From: an uncultured Azospirillum sp.
GTDB lineage: Bacteria > Pseudomonadota > Alphaproteobacteria > RF32 > CAG-239
Assembly: GCA_900542055.1 (NCBI GenBank)
Contig: UQMA01000005.1
Location: forward strand, 1 to 61,999
DNA: 61,999 nt
Direction of reading: 5' to 3'
The notes beneath the pieces are model-generated. The model was not told where the DNA came from. It saw only the letters and a list, made by a program, of their open reading frames with translations, and did not search any database. Numbering within the stretch: position 1 is the first letter of the stretch; the number at the start of each line of letters is the position of its first letter. Below, piece after piece: positions 23,142 to 32,181 of this stretch. The position numbers were made by a program, and so were the translations under genes.

Positions 23142-23912
23142 TTAATATCCTCCTTTTCCACGCAAAAGCGACTCTGGGTGTCTTTCTACATAATCTGCAA
23201 AATTATTCAGCGATTTTGCCGCATTTGAAATATTTTGCATTGCACGGTTAAAATTGTTCAAAGCTTCAGGCATAGCGCGTGTTCTTCCCGGAATTACGGA
23301 AAAACTTTCCATTAATTTGCTTGTTTTCGGAACAATATCATTATTTAAACTGTCAAAAAAAGTATTCACTTTATTTAAGGTTTCGCGCAAAGGTAATTCC
23401 TGAATACCGCGGGAGAGTTCCGCAAACTGAGAAAGAACCGTGGGAATTTCTGGAATTTTACTGTCCGGTTGAGAACGATAAACCGCTTCATCGTTTTTAG
23501 CAACAAATTCAAGTTCTATCATCAATTGTCCGGTTAAATAGTTTTGAGTAGACAATCTGGCGCGCAAACCGTTTTTGACCAATTCTTTCAAGACCTGACG
23601 CGCATTTTGGTGCGGTTTGTTGGAAGATATTTTTTTTTCATTAAAAGCCACATAAACCGGAATGCTGAAATCAAAATCGCTCAAATCGGTTATAATATCG
23701 ATTTTTGCAACTCGTCCAATGGCAACACCTTTGAAAACCACAGGTGAACCGACATCAAGTCCTTTTATTGATTCCGAAAAATACATAACAACCAAACGAT
23801 TGCTGTCTTTCATAATTTTATCCGACACAAACATACCAACAGTGGCAAAAAACAGTGCCACTCCGCAGAGGATAAACAGACCGATAAGTTTATTATTTGG
23901 TTTTCTGCGCAT
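23142..23912 (-). CDS. mlaD: MlaD-like MCE-domain protein
   Basis: About 256 residues from the ATG at 23912, chosen because GGAGAAGG lies just upstream. One N-terminal membrane helix (about 10-30) precedes an MCE domain (about 38-120: VVMYFSESIKGLDVGSPVVFKGVAIGRV), then a helical tail with coiled-coil potential. MCE proteins form hexameric rings that carry phospholipids between membranes. The tail is longer than in E. coli MlaD, nearer to alphaproteobacterial homologues. The gene overlaps the end of mlaF by 20 bases. Confidence 0.9.
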   Translation of the reverse strand: MRRKPNNKLIGLFILCGVALFFATVGMFVSDKIMKDSNRLVVMYFSESIKGLDVGSPVVFKGVAIGRVAKIDIITDLSDFDFSIPVYVAFNEKKISSNKPHQNARQVLKELVKNGLRARLSTQNYLTGQLMIELEFVAKNDEAVYRSQPDSKIPEIPTVLSQFAELSRGIQELPLRETLNKVNTFFDSLNNDIVPKTSKLMESFSVIPGRTRAMPEALNNFNRAMQNISNAAKSLNNFADYVERHPESLLRGKGGY

Positions 23913-24669
23913 TTTTACCTTCTCCACGAGTTAAAAATTGAAACACTTTTTCATTAGGCGGATTTTTTAGAAGTTCGCGAGGATTGCCCCGCGCCAAAAT
24001 TGATTTGCTGTCGCCATCCAAAAAAATAGAATTGTTGCCGACTGCAAAAATAGAACTCAACTCATGCGTAACGATAACAATCGTTGTGCCCAAGCTTTGA
24101 TTTATATCCAAAATTAAATCATCCAGCAATTTTGAACTTACGGGATCGAGCCCTGCCGACGGCTCATCAAAATAAACCGTTTCAGGGTCAAGCGCTAAAG
24201 CCCGAGCCAAACCCGCACGCTTTTTCATTCCGCCGCTGATTTCGGACGGATAAAATTCTTCAAAACCGCTCAATCCAACCAGCGCTAATTTTAAAGACAC
24301 CAATTCTCTTATTTCAGCATCAGAATAATTTTTGTACAACTGTAAAGGCAAAGCAATATTTTCTGCCAATGTCATTGAACTGAACAAAGCTCCGCTTTGA
24401 TACAATATTCCATTATTTTGCATAATTTTATTTTTGGTCTTCATTGGTGCGGATATAAAATCGACACCATCAACAAAGACCTTTCCGGATAAAGGAGAAA
24501 CCAACCCTGTTAAGACACGCAGCATACTGCTTTTTCCGCAGCCTGATCCCCCCATTATAATAAAAATATCATGCTGATTTATTACAAAATTTAAATTTTG
24601 CAACAATACAAAATCACCATAACCGATAGTCAAATTTTTCGCTTCAATTTGTGCTTTGTTTTCTGTCAT
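23893..24669 (-). CDS. mlaF: MlaF-like ABC transporter ATPase
   Basis: A 258-residue ABC ATPase with Walker A GGSGCGKSS (near residue 40), signature ISGGMKKR, Walker B VYFDEPSAGLDP and the switch histidine in VTHE. GGM after the serine of the signature is usual for MlaF. It powers the MlaE permease at the inner-membrane face. It overlaps mlaE by four bases (ATGA) and mlaD at the other end, so the three are tightly coupled. Confidence 0.93.
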   Translation of the reverse strand: MTENKAQIEAKNLTIGYGDFVLLQNLNFVINQHDIFIIMGGSGCGKSSMLRVLTGLVSPLSGKVFVDGVDFISAPMKTKNKIMQNNGILYQSGALFSSMTLAENIALPLQLYKNYSDAEIRELVSLKLALVGLSGFEEFYPSEISGGMKKRAGLARALALDPETVYFDEPSAGLDPVSSKLLDDLILDINQSLGTTIVIVTHELSSIFAVGNNSIFLDGDSKSILARGNPRELLKNPPNEKVFQFLTRGEGKNAQKTK

Positions 24670-25784
24670 ATATTCAGCACCTCACAAGCAACCGTAATTA
24701 TTCCGGTCATAACTATCATCCAAACGATTGCAGCCACAACTGCTTTAGTGGTCGCTGTACCGACACTATCGGCATTGCGTCCGCAGAAAATTCCATAATA
24801 ACAACCGCAAATTGCCGTAACTATACCAAAAACCAAACCATGAAAAAGTCCTACAAAAAAATTATTCAAAGCAATGGCTGAAATAGACATGTCCCAATAT
24901 TTTTGCAGAGGAATCCCCAACATGGTCACCCCTACAAAACCACCGCCCAGCATTCCCATAAAATCTGCCCACATGGTTAAAATCGGCATTGTAATTGTTA
25001 ATGCCAAAATTCGCGGTAGAACCAGAAAATCAATCGGATTTATACCCATTGTTTTAAGAGCATCAATTTCTTCGTTAACCTGCATTGTCCCGATTGTCGC
25101 CGCATAAGAAGCGCCGGTACGGCCGGCCATAATAATTCCGGTCATAATTGCCCCCATAATACGGGTCATACCTATGGTTACCAAACTGGCAACATAAATC
25201 TGAGCTCCAAATGTTTTAAGCTGCACAGCGCCGACAAAAGCTAAAATAAGCCCGACCATAAAACTTATTAAAGAAACTATCGGCAACGCACGATATCCGC
25301 AATCTTCTAAAGCAAAAGAAAAATCTATAGGACGCATAACCGATTTTCCGGCAAAAATGCGTAAAAAAGCTTGTCTTGATTGTATTAAAAAAGCTCTGCC
25401 GCGTTTAAAACTTTCATAAACGTTTACACCCCATATCCCGACTTTTTCAAGCATTTTTGCCTTTTCGTTTTTTGGTTGCGCTGGGTTGCGATCAACCGAA
25501 AAAGCTAAAGAAATCAATCTTGATAAACCGGCAGGAAAAGAGCGCTGTTCTATTTTTATGCCGCGGCGGCGGGAAATTTTTTCGAGTTCGAAAATAATAG
25601 CTACCAATGATGAATCCCATTGCACAAGTTTTGAAGCGTCTATAATTATACTCCGCACTTGCTGATTATGAGCCGCGGCATATAAACGCAATTTTTTATC
25701 TTGATTTTTATAGGAAGCAAAACTTCCTTCAAGAACCAAGGTTAAAACAGCTCCATTTATGTTAAAATTCAAGTTTTCTGTCAT
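24666..25784 (-). CDS. mlaE: STAS-MlaE fusion permease
   Basis: A 372-residue protein. The N-terminal part (about 1-95) is a STAS-like domain, equivalent to MlaB fused onto the permease. The MlaE permease domain (about 120-372) carries SFMVGLILAFVGAVQL and the coupling-helix region GRTGASYAATIGTMQVNEEIDAL. Fused STAS-MlaE is a common alphaproteobacterial form. The first gene of a leftward unit mlaE-mlaF-mlaD-lipoprotein-FtsK-like, it moves phospholipids to keep outer-membrane asymmetry; direction is debated in the family. Confidence 0.92.
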   Translation of the reverse strand: MTENLNFNINGAVLTLVLEGSFASYKNQDKKLRLYAAAHNQQVRSIIIDASKLVQWDSSLVAIIFELEKISRRRGIKIEQRSFPAGLSRLISLAFSVDRNPAQPKNEKAKMLEKVGIWGVNVYESFKRGRAFLIQSRQAFLRIFAGKSVMRPIDFSFALEDCGYRALPIVSLISFMVGLILAFVGAVQLKTFGAQIYVASLVTIGMTRIMGAIMTGIIMAGRTGASYAATIGTMQVNEEIDALKTMGINPIDFLVLPRILALTITMPILTMWADFMGMLGGGFVGVTMLGIPLQKYWDMSISAIALNNFFVGLFHGLVFGIVTAICGCYYGIFCGRNADSVGTATTKAVVAAIVWMIVMTGIITVACEVLNI

Positions 25785-25820
25785 TACTATAATGTATTAT
25801 CATTTCTTTCGATGTCAATA

Positions 25821-25859
25821 AAATTTAACCTCGGAAACAGCAGTTCCGAGGTTAAATTT
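25821..25859. terminator. Bidirectional terminator, 16-bp stem
   Basis: AAATTTAACCTCGGAA and its exact complement flank a 7-nt loop. It ends the leftward gene at 25882-26334. Confidence 0.9.
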
Positions 25860-25881
25860 TGTCACTTTGCGTTCAAGCAGT

Positions 25882-26334
25882 TCATGCCAACAACTGATTT
25901 TGGCGAAGTGTGTACATAAGACTATCACATTCTGCATAACAAACTGCGTTCAATGCAATTTGCTGTGCAGTCCGACAACGACGCGTCTTCATAACCTCAT
26001 GCGATTGACGAATGCGGTATGAAATCGTTTTCCAATTGGTAGACGGGCACTTTTTCAATAAGTAGACCACCCAACGGGCTACACACAAAAAGCTTTTGCC
26101 GGAACGGAGCTTGTCCAAACTTTTCACCAGATCCGCACGGTCTTCATCAGACAACACACGACCAGCGGTAAGCTGTTTGAGCCAAAGTTTAAGTTCTGAC
26201 AAATTGTCATCGTCAACCAACTTGAGCGCGATGTTATCATCATCTGCTGGAGCAGTGATAAACATAGGCAACGCGCACACAATCATTAAAATCATAAACA
26301 GCCCGAAAGCTATCCATACAAAAACTTGTACCAT
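25882..26334 (-). CDS. Unrecognised 150-residue protein with N-terminal membrane helix, SD-less cassette
   Basis: One hydrophobic helix (about residues 4-27) anchors the protein; the rest is polar, with six cysteines and an Arg-rich segment (RRCRTAQQ near residue 117). No family recognised. The 30 bases before the ATG are nearly all A and T with no SD. Codon use is richer in G and C at third positions than neighbours (CTC, GTG, CGT). The gene has a near-perfect private promoter and a private terminator and interrupts two host units. It belongs with the similar cassettes at 2208, 5480 and 61657. Confidence 0.78.
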   Translation of the reverse strand: MVQVFVWIAFGLFMILMIVCALPMFITAPADDDNIALKLVDDDNLSELKLWLKQLTAGRVLSDEDRADLVKSLDKLRSGKSFLCVARWVVYLLKKCPSTNWKTISYRIRQSHEVMKTRRCRTAQQIALNAVCYAECDSLMYTLRQNQLLA

Positions 26335-26377
26335 TTGTTTAATAATTTAAAATTAGTAATTTGATTAACTATTTTGT

Positions 26378-26405
26378 ATTATATACTTTTTTGTATTTTT
26401 GTCAA
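26378..26405 (-). promoter_or_regulatory. Consensus sigma70 promoter of the 26334 gene
   Basis: On the minus strand, perfect TTGACA (26400-26405), 16-bp spacer, perfect TATAAT (26378-26383). The -35 begins four bases after the mutT stop codon. Confidence 0.8.
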
Positions 26406-26408
26406 TTT

Positions 26409-26807
26409 TTAGAAATTAATTTTTTGTAATTTTTTTATAATTTCCACGTCTGCACGCGGAAAATCATAATTTTTTAATTCTTCAGGCGTAACCCAAGCTG
26501 AATTTTGATGAACATTCAGTTTTATAACGGCATCATCTGGAATATGCACAAAAAAGACTTTTAAGTCAAATTCTGCATTAAGTTCGGGATATCTATAATC
26601 AATATCAACTATATGTTCGCCAATTTCAGCCTCAACATCCAATTCTTCTTTCAATTCACGTTTTAGGCATTGCTCTATGGTTTCACCGGCTTCCAATTTT
26701 CCCCCCGGAAACTCCCACAGTCCTGCTAACGGTTTTCCTTCAGGCCTTTGACCGATAAATATTTTTCCGTTTCTGACAATAATGCCTGTTCCTACTTCTT
26801 TTACCAT
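26409..26807 (-). CDS. mutT: MutT-type Nudix hydrolase
   Basis: A 132-residue protein with a complete Nudix box (GGKLEAGETIEQCLKRELKEE, about residues 35-55) preceded by GLWEFPG, the string typical of MutT. It hydrolyses 8-oxo-dGTP to keep oxidised guanine out of DNA, although other nucleotide substrates occur. It is the last gene of the lpxC-bamD-recN-gltX unit, four bases after gltX. Confidence 0.88.
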   Translation of the reverse strand: MVKEVGTGIIVRNGKIFIGQRPEGKPLAGLWEFPGGKLEAGETIEQCLKRELKEELDVEAEIGEHIVDIDYRYPELNAEFDLKVFFVHIPDDAVIKLNVHQNSAWVTPEELKNYDFPRADVEIIKKLQKINF

Positions 26808-26811
26808 ATGT

Positions 26812-28245
26812 TTATCCTATCTTCTTCAAAGCATTTTCCACACGAAGCAAAGTTTCTTCTTTACCCAAAATCGCTGCAATTTCAGTAGCGCCGCCGGAAG
26901 TTGTTTCTTTTCCGCTTAAAGCTATGCGCAAAGGATAGAGGATTTGTCCGTTTTTCAGTCCTTTTTCTGTCGCCAAAGCTTTAAGAGTTTCAAACAGTTT
27001 TTCATTTGTCCATTCTGTTACATTTTCCAAAGCAGGCAAAATATACTGCAAAGATTGCTTGGCAACCTCAACATCTGTTTTCATTTTTTTATTGGTGTAC
27101 AAGGTCAAATCATATTCCGGCATTTTTTCAAAGAAATCTGTCTGTGCCGCAATATCGTTAAAAGTTTCAATACGAGGCTGCAAGACACTGCTCAGCATAT
27201 TTAAATCAAGCTTGCGGGTTAAATATTTTTCGTAATAAGGCAGAGCCAAAGCATGAAATTTTTCGGCGGAAAGCTCTCTTATGTAGCAGCCGTTCATCCA
27301 TGTTAATTTTACTAAATCAAAAATTGCGGGAGATTTATTCAAACGTTCAGCAGAAAAACATTTTTTCAGTTCATCCAGTGAAAAAATTTCCTGATCATTT
27401 CCGGGGTTCCACCCCAACAGAGCAATATAATTCAAGATTGCTTCAGGCAAATAGCCTTTGGCAACTAAATCCTGAAAAGAAGCGTCTCCGTTGCGTTTGC
27501 TCAATTTATGCTGAGCATCTTTCATAACTGGAGGAACATGCACATATACAGGAGGTGTCCAGCCGAAAGCTTCATAAATCAAATTATATTTCGGAGTAGA
27601 TGAAATATATTCATTGCCACGGACGACATGGCTGATCGCCATTAAGTGATCATCTACGACATTGGCAAAATTATAAGTCGGCAAGCCATCGGTTTTCAGC
27701 AAAACGCCTTCATCCAACTCGTCATAATCAATTTCAATATCACCGTAAACTTCATCATGAAAATGCGATACGCCTTTTTTATTGATTGTCTGTCGAATCG
27801 TATAAGGTTCGCCGGCTGCAACACGTTTTTTTGCCTCTTCAAGGGGAATGCGTTTGCACGGATCCTTAAACTTGGTTGGAATTTTATCATCTTCTTCATT
27901 TTCATCTTCATCATGAGCAGCGCAGAAACAATAATGAGCTCCGCCGAGTTCAACCAATTTTTCGGCATATTCTTTATAAATAGAACGACGTTCCGACTGA
28001 ATATAAGGACCATAATTTCCTCCGATATCCGGACCTTCATCCCAGTCCATATGCACAGTTTTCAATGTGTTAAAAATGATGTCGGTTGATCCTTCGACAT
28101 ATCGCTTTTGGTCAGTATCTTCAATACGCAACAAAAAATCACCGCCGTTTGATTTGGCAATTAAATATTCGTACAAAGCTGTACGCAAATTACCGATATG
28201 CATATATCCGGTCGGTGATGGAGCAAAACGAGTTCTTACTTTCAT
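26812..28245 (-). CDS. gltX: Glutamyl-tRNA synthetase
   Basis: A 477-residue class I synthetase. The HIGH-type motif reads PSPTGYMHIGN near residue 10 and the KMSKS-type motif HKLSKRNGD near residue 255. A CFC near residue 107 lies in the zinc-region position, but the full Cys set is not evident. It charges tRNA-Glu, and in organisms without GlnRS also tRNA-Gln for later amidation; some alphaproteobacteria carry two copies. The ATG overlaps the recN stop (TAATG). Confidence 0.95.
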   Translation of the reverse strand: MKVRTRFAPSPTGYMHIGNLRTALYEYLIAKSNGGDFLLRIEDTDQKRYVEGSTDIIFNTLKTVHMDWDEGPDIGGNYGPYIQSERRSIYKEYAEKLVELGGAHYCFCAAHDEDENEEDDKIPTKFKDPCKRIPLEEAKKRVAAGEPYTIRQTINKKGVSHFHDEVYGDIEIDYDELDEGVLLKTDGLPTYNFANVVDDHLMAISHVVRGNEYISSTPKYNLIYEAFGWTPPVYVHVPPVMKDAQHKLSKRNGDASFQDLVAKGYLPEAILNYIALLGWNPGNDQEIFSLDELKKCFSAERLNKSPAIFDLVKLTWMNGCYIRELSAEKFHALALPYYEKYLTRKLDLNMLSSVLQPRIETFNDIAAQTDFFEKMPEYDLTLYTNKKMKTDVEVAKQSLQYILPALENVTEWTNEKLFETLKALATEKGLKNGQILYPLRIALSGKETTSGGATEIAAILGKEETLLRVENALKKIG

Positions 28246-29927
28246 TATTCTATCCTTATTGATGATGACTTAATTAAAACTTTTGCGGCGGCTCTGGCTT
28301 CATCGGAAATCTGTTCTCCTGCCAACATACGGGCAATTTCCTCTTCACGTTCCTGTTCAGACAGTTCCGTTACATACGTTGTAGTTATATTATTTTGAGT
28401 TTTCTTTTCAACTTTAAAATGATGAGAACCGCAGGCTGCCACTTGCGGCGAATGCGTAACCAATAAAATTTGAACTTTTTGAGCCAATTTTGCCAAACGA
28501 TTACCTACAGCCTGAGCTGTCGCACCGCCGACACCGGCATCGACTTCATCAAAAATCATTGTCATATTATTGGCCGAATTAACCAAATTGACTTTTAACG
28601 CCAGCATAAAACGCGCTAATTCCCCGCCGGATGCGATTTTACTCAGAGGTCCTTGCGGAGAATTCGGATTGGTCGAAACCGTAAACGTCACATTGTCAAT
28701 TCCCTGAGTATTCCAAGCGCTTTCAGGCAGTTCATTTATCTGAGTTTCAAATCTGGCTTTTTCCATTTTCAGAGGAGCCAATTCAGCCATAATCTTTTTA
28801 TCAAGAATTGCCGCTGTTTTTTTTCTGCAATCACTCAGCAGCCGCGCCTGTTTCAAATATTCTATCCGGCTTTTTTCTTCTTGACGAAGCAAATCAGACA
28901 CACCATCTTCACCCAGTTCTATTGCATTTAAGCGGTTTTGCATTTCCGCTTGTTTTTGAGGCAATTCATCAATAGAAACCTGATGTTTGCGGGCAGCGTC
29001 ACGCAGTGCAAAAAGGCGCTGTTCAATATTATCAGCTTCTTCCTGATTATAGCTCAATGTTGAACTGATTTCTTCTATTTGACGTATTGCTTCTTCGGCA
29101 TTCAACAGAGTTTGTTCCAAAATTTCTTCAATATTCTTATATTTTCCGCCAACCAAAATATCAGCTTTACTTATCGCTGACTGCGCATGCCGAATTGATG
29201 ATACAATATTTGAATTAACTGCCAGCGAAGCATAAGCGTTGTTCAAACTTTCTACCAATTTTTCGGCATTTATGATTTCATTGCGGCGGCGGTTAAGTTC
29301 TTCTTCTTCACCGACAACAGGTTTTAGCTTATTAAGTTCATCCACCCAATGTTTGAGGTTGTCTTCTTCCAACCGACCGGCTTGCAGGCCTTTTTCAGCT
29401 TCCATACGTTCTTTGCGGAATTGGCGGAATTTTTCAAAAGCATTTTTAACAGATAAAAGCTCTTTGGCATAATTTCCGTAATTATCCAAAATACTCAGAT
29501 GATTTGCCTGATTTAACAGCCCCTGATTATCAAATTGTCCGTGAACTTCCACAAGTTCTGCTCCGAATTCTTTTAATAATTTTAATGAAATCGGCTGGTC
29601 ATTTATAAATATCTTACTTTTACCATCGTTGCTTAACGTGCGTTTTATAACTAAAGAATCTTCCAATTCAATATCGTTCTCCGCTGCTAAATCGAATAAA
29701 CGGCTCTTTTGAGGAGGAAGAGAAAAAACTGCCGTTACCGAAAGTTTATCCGCGCCATGACGGATTAAGGCCGTATCAGCTCTGCAACCTAACACTAAGC
29801 CTAATGAATCAAGCAGAATCGATTTTCCGGCACCGGTTTCACCGCTTAATATGGTCAAGCCTTCAGCAAACTCCAAATCAAGCTTGTCGATTAGTACCAC
29901 ATTGCGAACAGATAGACTTTCCAGCAT
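28245..29927 (-). CDS. recN: DNA repair protein RecN
   Basis: A 560-residue SMC-like ATPase of standard length. The N-terminal head carries GETGAGKSILLDSL (near residue 30); two coiled-coil arms occupy about 160-360; the C-terminal head has ASGGELARFMLALK and the Walker B MIFDEVDAGVGG. RecN acts at double-strand breaks with RecA. It lies between bamD and gltX with gaps of a few bases, so is co-transcribed. Confidence 0.96.
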   Translation of the reverse strand: MLESLSVRNVVLIDKLDLEFAEGLTILSGETGAGKSILLDSLGLVLGCRADTALIRHGADKLSVTAVFSLPPQKSRLFDLAAENDIELEDSLVIKRTLSNDGKSKIFINDQPISLKLLKEFGAELVEVHGQFDNQGLLNQANHLSILDNYGNYAKELLSVKNAFEKFRQFRKERMEAEKGLQAGRLEEDNLKHWVDELNKLKPVVGEEEELNRRRNEIINAEKLVESLNNAYASLAVNSNIVSSIRHAQSAISKADILVGGKYKNIEEILEQTLLNAEEAIRQIEEISSTLSYNQEEADNIEQRLFALRDAARKHQVSIDELPQKQAEMQNRLNAIELGEDGVSDLLRQEEKSRIEYLKQARLLSDCRKKTAAILDKKIMAELAPLKMEKARFETQINELPESAWNTQGIDNVTFTVSTNPNSPQGPLSKIASGGELARFMLALKVNLVNSANNMTMIFDEVDAGVGGATAQAVGNRLAKLAQKVQILLVTHSPQVAACGSHHFKVEKKTQNNITTTYVTELSEQEREEEIARMLAGEQISDEARAAAKVLIKSSSIRIE

Positions 29928-29932
29928 AAAAC

Positions 29933-30676
29933 TCAGCCTTTGATGATACGGGCAGACTTTTTAGTCCACTCGCCTTTCGGATAGTTATATTTTAACACTT
30001 CATATGCTTTTTGCGCCTCTGTTGACAGCCCCAAAATAGTATAAATTTCGACTTGTCGATATAAAGCCTCTTCAATATAAGCCGTGTTTTGATATTTCGA
30101 AACCACGCCTGAAAAACGATTCAGCGCCGAAAGATAATTGTTTTGCGCCAAATAATAGCGTCCGACTTCCATTTCCTGTCCGGCTAAATTTCCACGGGCA
30201 TAAACAATTTTTTCGCGGGCATCATCTGCATATTTAGAAGAAGGAAAACGCATAACCAATTGCTGCAGCGCTTCTAAAGCATTAGCCGTTTCACCCTGAT
30301 CACGGTTAGCATCCGAAATTTGATCAAAATAGCAAATAGCTTTCAGATAATACGCATAGGCAATATTTTCGTTTCCGGGATGAAAACGGATAAAACGATC
30401 CAAAGCCATTACGGCATCATCGTAATTTTCGTTTTTGTAATAAGCATACGCCCCCATAAGCTTTGCTTCCGTTGCCCAACGAGAATACGGATATTCCAAT
30501 TCAACCTTTTCAAAAGTTTCGGCCGCTTTTTTGTATTTGGTTTTAACCAGCTGCTTATGACCGCGGTTATAAAGTCTTTCTACCGCGATATGTTCATCAA
30601 CATCCTTATCAGAAGCACAACCGCAAAGCAATCCACAGGCGACAAATGCCCCTAAAAACAATCTTATTTTTGCCAT
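29933..30676 (-). CDS. bamD: Outer-membrane assembly lipoprotein BamD
   Basis: About 247 residues from the ATG at 30676; an in-frame ATG at 30691 lies inside lpxC and is less likely. The lipoprotein signal ends at LLCGC (Cys near 20). TPR-like helices fill the rest, with EVELEYPYSRWATEAKL and RFIRFHPGN typical of BamD. It is the essential scaffold of the BAM complex inserting beta-barrel proteins, here probably including the autotransporter at 51789-54698. One base separates it from lpxC. Confidence 0.93.
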   Translation of the reverse strand: MAKIRLFLGAFVACGLLCGCASDKDVDEHIAVERLYNRGHKQLVKTKYKKAAETFEKVELEYPYSRWATEAKLMGAYAYYKNENYDDAVMALDRFIRFHPGNENIAYAYYLKAICYFDQISDANRDQGETANALEALQQLVMRFPSSKYADDAREKIVYARGNLAGQEMEVGRYYLAQNNYLSALNRFSGVVSKYQNTAYIEEALYRQVEIYTILGLSTEAQKAYEVLKYNYPKGEWTKKSARIIKG

Positions 30677-30677
30677 T

Positions 30678-31532
30678 TTACACCAATTCATAATTTGAGC
30701 TATCAGAAAATAGCTTTTTTAATACTTCGTTATTATGGAAATGTCCGGACTTCATTGCCTTCAAATTGCCGATAACAGAATACCCCGATGTATACATATC
30801 GCCGATTGCGTCCAGAACTTTATGATTAACACACTCATTGGTATTTTTCATTCCGTTTGGATTCAGTACTTTTTCACCATCGAGAACCAACGCATTATCT
30901 AAACTGCCTCCTTTAATCAATCCCAAAGACTGCAAATAATCAATTTGCGCTTTTTCGCAAAATGTCCGGCAAGGAGCAATTTCTTCAGCAAAAAGTTTTT
31001 CGGAAATTTTCCCATGAAATTCTTGGTGTCCGACGATTTTTGAAGGAAACTCTATTGTAAAATCAATTACCAATCCGTCATCTGCCGGACTAAGCTCAAC
31101 TCCGCACCCTTTTTCATCCGTAAATGAAACTTTTTTAAGAACTTTCAAAAATTTGCGCGGAGTATTTTGTTCTCTCAGAGGAATTTGTTTTAATCTTTTA
31201 TATAATGTTTCTGCACTGCCATCCAAAATAGGAATTTCAGGATTAGAAACTTCTATTTTAGCATTATCAACACCCAATATGTACAAAACAGACATCAGAT
31301 GCTCGATTGTACTGACAATATTTTTATTGCTGTCGGCAAGACAGGTGCAATTGCGCGTATCAGACACCTGCGAATACAAAGCTTTCATTTGCGGTTTTTC
31401 CGGCAAATCCGAACGAATAAAAACAATTCCGCTGTTTTCGTCAGACGGAAAAAAAACGAGCTTTGACGGCAACCCCGAATGAAGACCTATTCCGCTGATT
31501 TCAAATTTTTCCGCAAAAGTATGCTGCAGCAT
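30678..31532 (-). CDS. lpxC: UDP-3-O-acyl-N-acetylglucosamine deacetylase
   Basis: About 284 residues from the ATG at 31532, preceded by GGAGGA; the open frame continues upstream into the RNase P RNA gene and should not be used. Zinc-ligand motifs are EHLMS (His78) and NHKVLDAIGD. A late GHFHNN carries the catalytic His. LpxC commits to lipid A synthesis, so the organism makes LPS. It is the first protein gene after rnpB, with only about 20 bases between them. Confidence 0.95.
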   Translation of the reverse strand: MLQHTFAEKFEISGIGLHSGLPSKLVFFPSDENSGIVFIRSDLPEKPQMKALYSQVSDTRNCTCLADSNKNIVSTIEHLMSVLYILGVDNAKIEVSNPEIPILDGSAETLYKRLKQIPLREQNTPRKFLKVLKKVSFTDEKGCGVELSPADDGLVIDFTIEFPSKIVGHQEFHGKISEKLFAEEIAPCRTFCEKAQIDYLQSLGLIKGGSLDNALVLDGEKVLNPNGMKNTNECVNHKVLDAIGDMYTSGYSVIGNLKAMKSGHFHNNEVLKKLFSDSSNYELV

Positions 31533-31553
31533 AAAATCCTCCGTATAAAAACT

Positions 31554-31951
31554 TTCAGGCAGCCTATAAGCCGGGTTCTGTATTTTGCTTATCCTAAAGG
31601 AAAACAAAACGATAGCCATTCATCTGGGCACTGCATCACTGACGTGCTCATCGCGACCTACCTCTGGAGCAGAGTGGAAACGCTCCGTTTAACTTTGAAA
31701 AAATCAAAGCCCTCCTAATTTGGTCTTGCTTCAGACAGGGTTTACCTTGCCAAAAACATTGCTGTTTTCGCGGTGAGCTCTTACCTCGCCTTTTCAACCT
31801 TACCGGAATCAAGTCCGGCGGTAACTTTCTGCGGCACTTTCCCTTGGATTTCTCCAGCCAGACGTTATCTGGTGTCTTGTTTCCATAAAGCCCGGACTTT
31901 CCTCATTAACGGATTTTACCTTCCGCAACGCGGCTATCCAGCTGCCTGTGT
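31554..31951 (-). ncRNA. rnpB: RNase P RNA, bacterial type A
   Basis: The 5' part contains the hallmark GAGGAAAGTCCGGGCT (minus strand, about 31889-31904) and the 3' part ends AGAACCCGGCTTATAG followed by GCTGCCTG, which pairs with CAGGCAGC at the 5' end to form helix P1. The total of about 400 nt fits type A. It is the catalytic RNA that trims tRNA 5' ends. No terminator separates it from lpxC, so the mature 3' end may arise by processing of a longer transcript. Ends are accurate to a few bases. Confidence 0.97.
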
Positions 31952-32108
31952 ATAAAATTAATCTATTCCGCATGAAAAGCAAGCAAAAAGTTATTTTTTT
32001 AAGACCTGTTATAATAGCTTACAACTCTTTGTTTTATATGATTTTATATTTATTAAAGCACATTTACATAAAGAACATAACATGAACAGTTAATAAAACA
32101 CTAAATTT

Positions 32109-32133
32109 TCCCATTGATTCCCAAAAATTCCCA
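32109..32133 (+). promoter_or_regulatory. MraZ operator (three TCCCA repeats)
   Basis: TCCCA occurs at 32109-32113, 32119-32123 and 32129-32133, an exact 10-bp period. On the other strand these are TGGGA repeats with 5-bp spacers, the known MraZ recognition pattern. A promoter TTGATT (32114-32119), 16-bp spacer, TTATAC (32136-32141) overlaps the repeats, so MraZ binding would block it: autorepression of the mra operon. Confidence 0.88.
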
Positions 32134-32181
32134 TGTTATACCATAACAGTAGGTAATCTAAAAATTTAAAGGGCAAAAAAG

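Noticed and set aside
31533..31619. Upstream extension of lpxC
   Set aside because: It would run into the conserved 3' end of RNase P RNA; GGAGGA before the ATG at 31532 decides the start.
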